From positions 1 to 5,559 of the forward strand of contig SHUN01000252.1 in NCBI GenBank assembly GCA_009697495.1: a stretch of 5,559 bases of DNA. The letters run 5' to 3'. The translations under genes and the position numbers were made by a program. Of this stretch, positions 1 to 4,711 are shown piece after piece (position 1 is the stretch's first letter; every line of letters starts with the position of its first letter). The notes under the pieces were generated by a model. It had not been told where the DNA came from. It saw only the letters and a list, made by a program, of their open reading frames with translations, and searched no databases. This DNA comes from Bryobacterales bacterium (lineage in GTDB: Bacteria > Acidobacteriota > Terriglobia > Bryobacterales > Bryobacteraceae).

Positions 1-67
1 GGCTGACTTCCTTCGGGCCTTGGCCTGGTGGAAGCCAGGAAACGTCGATGGCGAATTGGTTATTCAC
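1..67 (-). CDS. Start of an unrecognised gene, cut by the left edge
   Basis: Only the first 22 codons are visible, beginning at GTG (67-65) and reading MNNQFAIDVSWLPPGQGPKE followed by VS. The GTG overlaps the TGA stop of the preceding small gene as GTGA. A GGGAG ribosome-binding site lies 5 bases upstream, inside the last codons of that gene, so translational coupling is likely. From memory, proteins starting with a similar 'F.IDVSWLP.G' motif occur next to small proteins like the one upstream, but I cannot name the family or function. Whether this gene is intact cannot be judged because most of it lies outside the window. The start is well supported by the ribosome-binding site and the overlap. 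Confidence 0.6.
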   Translation of the reverse strand, partial: MNNQFAIDVSWLPPGQGPKEVS

Positions 68-431
68 GGACGCTCCCAGCGGGCGAGAATTTCTTCGCGG
101 AATGGGTCGGCTGCGGGCATCGGGTAGCCATGATAGATACCGGCTCCCTACAATTGGGCTTCGACGGGTTCTGACGAGCGCCTTCTCAAGAGGCCTCTTT
201 AGCATCCAGGAGCGGGAAGGATGGCCCCAAAACGTTTGGGCGGTGACAGGATTTGCCGAGGCGCGGCGAACTGGGCGGTTCCAGGCCGAAGTCTCCCGGG
301 TTTCGCTTGTGCTCGGGATTGCCGCTGTAGCGGGGCGACAGATTGGCCGCGGCGAATTTTTGCAGCCGGGCGCGGGCTCCGTTTTCGCCACAGATGCGGC
401 GTTTGGGATTGAATGACTTTCTTCTGCGCAT
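64..431 (-). pseudogene. Small conserved protein of unknown function, broken by an internal inversion
   Basis: The minus strand from ATG at 431 gives a basic N-terminus, then YSGNPEHKRNPGDFGLEPP and PRLGKS down to about 249. The C-terminus is also on the minus strand (168-64): PVEAQL, a TAG stop at 150-148, then IYHGYPMPAADPFREEIL and a terminal TGA. The part expected between them, ending GWPQNVWAVT, lies on the plus strand at about 169-248. I remember these motifs (NPEHKRNPGDFGL.PP, GWPQN.WAVT, YHGYPMP..DPF) as belonging in this order to one small uncharacterised protein family of roughly 110-140 residues; this was not checked by search. Besides the inversion, about a dozen residues after GKS and a couple before IYHGYP seem missing, and the minus frame runs on through the inverted block to a stop at 186. 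No convincing ribosome-binding site precedes 431, and a TAA lies in frame just upstream. No function can be assigned. Confidence 0.72.
169..248 (+). other. Inverted internal block of the small gene
   Basis: Read on the plus strand in the frame that starts codons at multiples of three, this block encodes LTSAFSRGLFSIQ, then EREGWPQNVWAVT, ending at the ACA codon 246-248. Immediately to the right (249-257), minus-strand coding resumes with GKS; immediately to the left (168 and below), the minus-strand PVEAQL begins. The block therefore sits between the two halves of its own gene in reversed orientation. The left breakpoint is uncertain by several bases (about 166-175) because GAA CCC can also be read as native minus-strand sequence. 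No long inverted repeats flank it. Reversing the block would restore motif order but not a perfectly open frame, so small deletions must also have occurred. Confidence 0.7.
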
Positions 432-491
432 GGCTCGCGGAGATGTGTCTGCCCTTTAAGAATAACGCTTGCGGGCATCGGCGGTGGGCGG

Positions 492-520
492 TGCGATAGC
501 AAGGGGCTACGGCTATCGCA
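492..520. other. 9-bp stem-loop in the intergenic stretch
   Basis: TGCGATAGC at 492-500 and GCTATCGCA at 512-520 are perfect inverted copies around an 11-base spacer. There is no T-run after it on either strand, so it does not look like an intrinsic terminator. It lies in the roughly 230 bp (432-660) between the nitrilase remnant and the small pseudogene, where I see no gene, tRNA or mobile-element end. It could be an operator, an RNA processing site or chance. Confidence 0.4.
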
Positions 521-660
521 TGTCTTGGCGATATCCAGGAGGCAATCGAACTTTAACTTAAGGCCTTGAAGCGGCCGACAATGCCGCTAGTGGCACGCCT
601 TCGCGCGGAACAGCACAGTGCGCCGGATCAAATGCTTGCCTCCAGCGGTTGCGCGGCAAT

Positions 661-1313
661 CTACTCATCCACAGTCTTGCATTTGGACTCGGCCATCGTG
701 AATTCCGTTCCGTATTTGCACCGCGCCGCCAGCAGCCCAGTGGCATCGGCGATGTCGATATCGGCGATCAGCAATCCCGGCTTGCCGTAGGGTTGATAGC
801 TGAGGAGCGTGCCGTCCGGCCGCACGACCGCCGAAGTGGTTGGCGAGCCTTCGCCGGATTGGCGAAACTCGACGACCGGTAGCCGTCGGGTTCCGTGCCG
901 TGCCGCCCAGCGGACTGTCTCCGGATAACGCCAGCCTTCATGGCAAATGGCGACTCCGAATTTCAGTTCTCCGATTTGGAATAGGCTCCGGCCAGCGCCG
1001 GGAGAATGGGTTCCCGCCTCAGAGGGGTCGAGTTGCACCTTGTCCTGGAACCCGGCGATGGTTCCACTCTGGTCGATAACTAAGGCGGTGATGAGAAGCG
1101 CATCGTTGACCAGACCCTATCAAGGAACACCGGATCGGCAGGCGGCAATCCCATCCCGGCGCGCCGGTAGCCGGGAACGAAGCATTCAGGAAAACAGATG
1201 ATTCGAGCGCCCTGGAGGGACGCCTGCGCGATCGCCTTTTCGGCCGATGGGATCGACTCCTCAGGACTCGAAGGGAATGGGAGGTTGGCAAGCGCGATTC
1301 GAAACAGATTCAA
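661..1313 (-). pseudogene. Carbon-nitrogen hydrolase (nitrilase superfamily) remnant
   Basis: Members of this superfamily are amidases or nitrilases with a Glu-Lys-Cys catalytic triad. Here the triad is split across two frames. The first frame, from TTG at 1313, has CFPECFVPGY with Glu43 and stops with TAG at 1082-1080. A second frame carries LVNDALLITALVID, FQDKVQLDP (Lys codon 1041-1039), FGVAICHEGWRYPE (Cys codon 945-943) and SPTTSAVVRPDG, stopping at 663-661. Compared with the family as I remember it (roughly 260-280 residues), about 20 residues between FLDRVW and LVND are missing with a frame change near 1108-1113. About 45 more are missing near 865-890, between ARHG and the SPTTSAVV strand. 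The TTG start overlaps the DinB-like stop as TTGA, with AAGG seven bases upstream. The nitrilase identity is firm; the exact substrate is unknown. Confidence 0.85.
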
Positions 1314-1714
1314 ATCTCCGCCTTGAAGTAATTTTTAGGCTTCATCGGCGTTCCATGCATCCTCCGTAGTAGCGCGATTTGCCCGGTATGCGTCAAGGCA
1401 TCGGCGATTGGCCCCTGAAACAGCCGCTTTTCGTCGCAGGAAAGCGGCCCGGCGGCCAGACGCGCGTCGAGTTTTTGCAACGCCGCATGGAAACGCACGA
1501 TTTCGGCGTCCCAGGGCAGGGGCGTCGAAGCGTTCCATTGGTGGACGCCCTCGGTCAAACCCGCCGCCCAATCCATCAGGTCGCCCATGTGCGCCAGAAT
1601 CTCGACAGGGGTTCGCACCGTTTCGCCCGCGCGAAACGTGCCGAAATCCGCGGGCGCGCCGTCGAGCGCGCGACCCAGGCGGTAAGCAAGCGTTGCCAGC
1701 GTGTGCCGAAGCAT
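1310..1714 (-). CDS. DinB-like four-helix-bundle protein, 134 aa
   Basis: The protein resembles small DinB/YfiT-type metal-binding helical-bundle proteins. PVEILAHMGDLMDWA (residues 36-50) carries His42, matching the family's helix-2 histidine. DALTHTGQIALLRRM (105-119) carries His109, where family members usually have a final-helix HxxxH pair followed by GQ; here the first position is Asp105. Metal binding through His42, His109 and perhaps Asp105 is an inference. The C-terminal GTPMKPKNYFKAEI agrees with acidobacterial relatives I remember. It lies 6 bases after the dcd stop and its own stop overlaps the nitrilase remnant's TTG start, so it belongs to the same operon. No clear ribosome-binding site is visible, suggesting coupled translation from dcd. 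The specific function is unknown; thiol-dependent transferases are one known activity in the wider superfamily. Confidence 0.82.
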   Translation of the reverse strand: MLRHTLATLAYRLGRALDGAPADFGTFRAGETVRTPVEILAHMGDLMDWAAGLTEGVHQWNASTPLPWDAEIVRFHAALQKLDARLAAGPLSCDEKRLFQGPIADALTHTGQIALLRRMHGTPMKPKNYFKAEI

Positions 1715-1720
1715 ACGGGC

Positions 1721-2299
1721 TTATTTTAGCAGGCTGACTTCACCAGAGAGCCGCGAGGCCAACGGACTGGTCTGCCCGGCATACTTGTTGCCCGGCTTAT
1801 TCCGGTAGGGCATCGACGACGGCGTGCTCAACGGCTCAAACGTGAACGAGCAAATCCGCATGCCAGGATACAGCGCGACGGCCACGCGCCCCAGATTCGA
1901 CAATTCCAGGGTCGCTTTCCCGGTCCAACCGGGATCGAACAGCCCGGCGGTGCCGTGAACAATGATGCCGATTCGGCCGAGGCTCGACCGGCCTTCCAGT
2001 CGCCCCAGCACATCGTCGGCCAAGTCGAGCGATTCCATTGTGATCGCCAGCACGAAATCGCGCGGCTGGAGAATGAATGGCTCCCCGTCTTCGACGATGA
2101 TGGTCCGCATCATACCCTGGATGGCGAATTTATCACGCGGGTCTATGAATGGAAAGCGGCTGTGTTCAAAAACGCTGAACTCATTTCCCAGGCGGAAATC
2201 GACGGAACAGCTCCCAAAATGATCATCGGGAAGCGGCGGATCTATCTGAATCTTACCCTCGGCGATGTATCGCCGGATATCAACATCGGAGAGGACCAT
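1721..2299 (-). CDS. dcd: dCTP deaminase
   Basis: Converts dCTP to dUTP (and in bifunctional forms on to dUMP), feeding dTMP synthesis in the cytoplasm. The 192-residue length matches the family (about 190). Visible motifs: MVLSDVDIRRYI start; GRSSLGR at 103-109 with Ser105 and Arg109; HGTAGLFDPGWTG at 115-127 with Ala118; ATLELSN with the catalytic Glu132; and a C-terminal PYRNKPGNKYAGQ closing segment. These align with Escherichia coli Ser111, Arg115, Ala124 and Glu138 at a constant offset of 6. ATG at 2299 is chosen because GGAAGG lies just upstream and the longer frame would run into the tRNA. It sits 35 bases downstream of tRNA-Ala without a visible terminator and 6 bases before the DinB-like gene. 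The TAG..D stretch resembles bifunctional dCTP deaminase/dUTPase sequences, so EC 3.5.4.13 versus 3.5.4.30 is undecided. Confidence 0.95.
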   Translation of the reverse strand: MVLSDVDIRRYIAEGKIQIDPPLPDDHFGSCSVDFRLGNEFSVFEHSRFPFIDPRDKFAIQGMMRTIIVEDGEPFILQPRDFVLAITMESLDLADDVLGRLEGRSSLGRIGIIVHGTAGLFDPGWTGKATLELSNLGRVAVALYPGMRICSFTFEPLSTPSSMPYRNKPGNKYAGQTSPLASRLSGEVSLLK

Positions 2300-2334
2300 T
2301 AGCCTTCCAGTTATCGCCGCGTAAGGAAAAGATT

Positions 2335-2410
2335 TGGTGGACGGCATGGGGTTCGAACCCACGACCCCCACGTTGCGAACGTGGTGCTCTCCCAACTGAG
2401 CTAGCCGCCC
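2335..2410 (-). tRNA. tRNA-Ala (anticodon CGC)
   Basis: A 76-nt cloverleaf with CCA encoded at 2337-2335. The acceptor arm GGGCGGC pairs with GCCGTCC and contains G3:U70, the alanine identity element. The D arm is GCTC/GAGC. The anticodon stem CCACG/CGTGG holds loop TTCGCAA, giving anticodon CGC (codon GCG). The T arm is GTGGG/CCCAT with loop TTCGAAC. It is divergent from the methyltransferase gene and immediately upstream of dcd, and no intrinsic terminator separates them. Confidence 0.97.
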
Positions 2411-2421
2411 ACTGACTGAGC

Positions 2422-2450
2422 TTCAGTATAGCAGCAAGAACAGGTAAAAT
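2422..2450 (+). promoter_or_regulatory. Possible promoter for the methyltransferase gene
   Basis: TAAAAT at 2445-2450 matches five of six -10 positions and is preceded, 17 bases away, by a weak -35 TTCAGT (2422-2427, three of six). Transcription would begin near 2457, giving a leader of about 15-30 bases. The -35 region overlaps the tRNA -10 box on the other strand, so the two divergent promoters could compete. Confidence 0.35.
2425..2430 (-). promoter_or_regulatory. Likely -10 box for tRNA-Ala
   Basis: TATACT on the minus strand ends 14 bases before the tRNA 5' end, fitting a start about 7 bases downstream and a short 5' leader. No good -35 hexamer is seen at 16-18 bases, so the box stands largely on its own. 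Confidence 0.4.
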
Positions 2451-2471
2451 GGAGTTTCGCCCACGGAACTC

Positions 2472-3149
2472 ATGCAGGAGCCTTCATTGCAAAACACTCT
2501 CGACAAAATGCGCGCGGACTGGGATGCCCGCGCCCGCGAGAACGCCCGCTACTACGTCAACACCGCCACCGAATCGTGGACCGACGAAGCCTTCTTCGCC
2601 ACCGGTGAGCGGACGGTCGCCGAAGAAATTCTTACCGATATGACCAACATTTGCCAGGGCCGGGAGCCCAAGCAGATGAAGGTCCTGGAGATCGGATGCG
2701 GCGCAGGGCGGGTCACGCGGGCGCTCGCCAACTTGTTTGGCGAAGTCCACGCGGTGGACGTTTCCGGGGAAATGGCCGACCGCGCGAAACGCGCTTTGGA
2801 AGGCCATCCCCACGCTCACGTGTATCAAAACAACGGGATGGACCTCTCCATCGTCCCCGGCGAAAACTTCGATTTCGCCTTTTCCACGATCGTTTTCCAG
2901 CACATCCCCAGCCGCGACGTCATCGAAAATTACGTGCGCGAAGTTTCGCGGCTCCTCCGTCCTGGCGGCCTCTTCAAATTTCAAGTCCAGGGCGATACCA
3001 CGTTCAAGAGCGCCGAAGACGATACATGGCTGGGCGTCTCCTACTCCGATGACGAAGCCGTCGGGATGGCGAATCGCTGCGGTTTTGAACCCCGTTACCG
3101 GCACGGAGCGGGGGAACAGTATTTCTGGCTCTGGTTTTTTAAAAAATAG
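2472..3149 (+). CDS. Class I SAM-dependent methyltransferase, 225 aa
   Basis: Transfers a methyl group from S-adenosylmethionine; the acceptor is unknown. The Rossmann-fold motifs are in order: motif I VLEIGCGAGRVTRAL (71-85) for SAM binding, the acidic strand end VHAVDVSGEM (92-101) with Asp96, FDFAFSTIVFQHI (133-145) as motif IV, and LLRPGGLFKFQV (161-172). The N-terminal helix with RARENARYYVNTA and the aromatic C-terminus QYFWLWFFKK match acidobacterial methyltransferases I remember. ATG at 2472 has only a weak GGA upstream; an in-frame TTG at 2487 has AGGAG six bases upstream (220 aa) and is a serious alternative start. The gene stands alone on this strand, divergent from the tRNA operon and convergent with the 70-aa gene six bases beyond its stop. 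No terminator is visible. Confidence 0.9.
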   Translation: MQEPSLQNTLDKMRADWDARARENARYYVNTATESWTDEAFFATGERTVAEEILTDMTNICQGREPKQMKVLEIGCGAGRVTRALANLFGEVHAVDVSGEMADRAKRALEGHPHAHVYQNNGMDLSIVPGENFDFAFSTIVFQHIPSRDVIENYVREVSRLLRPGGLFKFQVQGDTTFKSAEDDTWLGVSYSDDEAVGMANRCGFEPRYRHGAGEQYFWLWFFKK

Positions 3150-3155
3150 GGCTGG

Positions 3156-3368
3156 TTATTCAGATCTGTCTATTCGCCGCGCCGCCCAGTAATTGCGCAT
3201 GCGCGCTGATACGTCCTGGCGCTCCAGCGGACCCATGGATTTGCGTCCGCGTTTTCGCTTTGGCGCTCCGGGCCCGTTGGTTCGAAGGTGCTGCTCCAGC
3301 GAGGCGATCACCCCGTCAATTCGTTCTTTTTCGTCGTAAAGTTCGCGAATGGCCTTCTGCAGGTCCAT
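3156..3368 (-). CDS. Small coiled-coil/basic protein, 70 aa, unknown function
   Basis: Residues 1-29 (MDLQKAIRELYDEKERIDGV then IASLEQHLR) form a probable coiled-coil helix with leucine/isoleucine spacing. Residues 37-43 are a very basic KRKRGRK patch, followed by SMGPLERQDVSARMRNYWAA and a basic end. I remember similar small proteins, usually with GRKSMG....VS.RM..YWA.RR, as recurrent in acidobacterial genomes without an assigned role; binding to nucleic acid is only an inference from the charge. ATG at 3368 is chosen because GGAG lies 8 bases upstream and the longer open frame to 3560 would read through repeats and into the end of tatC. It converges with the methyltransferase gene and has its own 148-bp upstream region with repeats. 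Confidence 0.7.
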   Translation of the reverse strand: MDLQKAIRELYDEKERIDGVIASLEQHLRTNGPGAPKRKRGRKSMGPLERQDVSARMRNYWAARRIDRSE

Positions 3369-3414
3369 GGGGGGCGCTCCGGTAAACAAACCAATGCCCC
3401 CAGCTGAAATTGCC

Positions 3415-3436
3415 GCGGTACCCATGCGGTACCCAT
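3415..3436. repeat. Perfect 11-bp tandem repeat upstream of the 70-aa gene
   Basis: GCGGTACCCAT occurs twice back to back (3415-3425, 3426-3436), a period of about one helical turn. Related GGTAC/GTACC boxes lie at 3482, 3495, 3542 and a GTACCCAT at 3553. The tandem copy lies about 50-70 bases upstream of the 70-aa start, a position suitable for an operator. Confidence 0.6.
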
Positions 3437-3470
3437 ATAGTGAGGATTTCACAATTAGAATAGCTGAATC

Positions 3471-3483
3471 CCGTTCCGAACGG
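3471..3483. promoter_or_regulatory. 13-bp inverted repeat, possible operator
   Basis: CCGTT-CCG-AACGG is a perfect inverted repeat (odd centre) directly joined to a CGGTACAG box. It lies between the tatC stop and the 70-aa gene. There is no T-run beside it, so a protein-binding site fits better than a terminator. Confidence 0.35.
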
Positions 3484-3512
3484 TACAGCCCAAAAGTACC
3501 GATTTTGCTATT

Positions 3513-3524
3513 TTCGCTAGCGAA
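3513..3524. other. 12-bp palindrome spanning the tatC stop
   Basis: TTCGCTAGCGAA is a perfect palindrome containing the tatC TAG (3519-3517). It has no loop and no U-tract follows on the minus strand, so it is a poor terminator; no other terminator is evident after tatC. Confidence 0.3.
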
Positions 3525-4698
3525 GGATAAACGGCCAGTACGGTACAGTTTTGTACCCATAGCTCGCCACCAGCGCCCAAACGATTCCGCCGGCGATACC
3601 CGCCACGGCCAGCAGTATTACCAATATCGACAGCCAGGGGAAGCTCTTTTCATCCCGGCGCAATTCCAGTAAATACGCCGCAAAGACGCCGACGAAGTAC
3701 AGGATCACCATCGGCACCGAGAACAGCATCAGGTTAAATACGTCCGGTGTCGGCGTGATAATTGCGGCCAGGATGACAATGATGAGAATCGCGTAGCGGG
3801 AATTGGCGATCAGGAATTTGGCGGTCACAATCCGCAACAGCGCCAGGAAGAAAATGATGATGGGCAGCTCGAATACGATCCCGATGCCAAGAGTCACGTT
3901 CACGAACAGGTCGAAATAATCGACCATGTTGATCGCCGGTTCCACGTTGATGTCGCGGCCGATCCCCAGCAGGAATTCCAGGCCGAAACGGAACGCCACG
4001 AAATACGCAAACAGTCCGCCGAGAACGAACAAGCCGGCAGTGCTGAGGACCACCGGGCCGGCGAACCGCTTTTCTTTTTTGTACAATCCGGGCGCTATGA
4101 ACGACCAAACCTGCCACAACACCCACGGAGAACTCAGAAAGATTGCCGCCAACAGCGGCAGCTTCATGTAAATAACCTGGAAGGCGTCCATCGGCGAAAG
4201 CTGCTTCAAGGTTGGCGCATAGCCCAAGGCCTTTAACGCCGTCGCAGCCGGTTCACTGACCGCTCTCCACATCTCCGGAGCGAAAATCAGCGCGCCTGCA
4301 AACGCAATTCCAACCCCTATTAGTATCGAGACGATGCGTTTCCGAAGTTCTTCCAGATGCTCCAGGAAGCTCATTCGCAGCATCCCGTCGCCGTCCTCTT
4401 CGTCTTCTTCATCCTTGGCCGCGGGCGGCGTGACTCCCCCGCCGCCGTTCGAAGAACTCACAGGCACCACCGCCGTCGACTCCCCGCCGGTTGCCGCTAC
4501 GCCATAAGACTGCCCTGTATAGGGATCGTCATGATGGGACTCGTCGCTGCGATAGTGCGCGTCGTGGTCGTGGTCAGTCGTTTGTTCATAGCTGGTATGA
4601 ACAGAATCCGCCCCGGAAGAAGCTTGAGGCTCCCCGTTTGTCGGGACATGCGTGTTTTCTACAGGGGTCTCCCTGTTCTTATCTTCCGGGACGGACAT
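3517..4698 (-). CDS. tatC: Sec-independent protein translocase TatC, extended, 393 aa
   Basis: TatC is the inner-membrane receptor for twin-arginine signal peptides and the core of the folded-protein export machine. The conserved core starts at MSFLEHLEELRKRI (109-122), equivalent to the E. coli N-terminal HLIELRKR with its Glu15 and Arg17 (here Glu117, Arg119). It continues with WQVWSFIAPGLYKKEKR (195-211), GIVFELPI with Glu277 (matching Glu170), and ITPTPDVFN (314-322). Six membrane segments are recognisable. Residues 1-105 are an extra hydrophilic N-terminus with DHDHDAHYRSDESHHDD (43-59), Gly/Ser linkers and DEEDEEDGDG. Residues 353-380 form an additional hydrophobic stretch after the usual end. 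The ATG is supported by its position 13 bases after the tatA stop and a TAGG five bases upstream; starting at the core would leave over 300 untranslated bases. Usual length is about 250 residues. Confidence 0.95.
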   Translation of the reverse strand: MSVPEDKNRETPVENTHVPTNGEPQASSGADSVHTSYEQTTDHDHDAHYRSDESHHDDPYTGQSYGVAATGGESTAVVPVSSSNGGGGVTPPAAKDEEDEEDGDGMLRMSFLEHLEELRKRIVSILIGVGIAFAGALIFAPEMWRAVSEPAATALKALGYAPTLKQLSPMDAFQVIYMKLPLLAAIFLSSPWVLWQVWSFIAPGLYKKEKRFAGPVVLSTAGLFVLGGLFAYFVAFRFGLEFLLGIGRDINVEPAINMVDYFDLFVNVTLGIGIVFELPIIIFFLALLRIVTAKFLIANSRYAILIIVILAAIITPTPDVFNLMLFSVPMVILYFVGVFAAYLLELRRDEKSFPWLSILVILLAVAGIAGGIVWALVASYGYKTVPYWPFILR

Positions 4699-4711
4699 AA
4701 TACCTACACAA

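Noticed and set aside
48..416. Plus-strand open frame of 122 codons
   Set aside because: It is a composite. Only about 169-248 is protein-like (the inverted block); the flanks are antisense to the two halves of the small minus-strand gene.
1732..1741. GGCTGACTTC also present at 1-10
   Set aside because: A 10-base match with no further similarity around it, lying in different contexts; likely chance.
2300..2395. N-terminal extension of dcd to 2395
   Set aside because: It would translate the tRNA-Ala gene; the ATG at 2299 has a ribosome-binding site and gives the family length.
2484..3104. Minus-strand open frame of 206 codons
   Set aside because: Antisense shadow of the methyltransferase, whose motifs and codon use are clear.
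3135..3146. TTTTTTAAAAAA at the methyltransferase end as a bidirectional terminator or slippery site
   Set aside because: No GC-rich stem precedes it on either strand, and the codon grouping TTT TTT AAA AAA TAG does not fit a standard -1 slippery heptamer.
3444..3461. TGTGA-N5-TCAC (minus strand) as a CRP-type site
   Set aside because: The spacer is one base short of the CRP consensus and one half-site is incomplete; not enough to call.
3369..3560. Upstream extension of the 70-aa gene to 3560
   Set aside because: The extra 64 codons run through the GGTAC repeats and the end of tatC; the start at 3368 has a proper ribosome-binding site.
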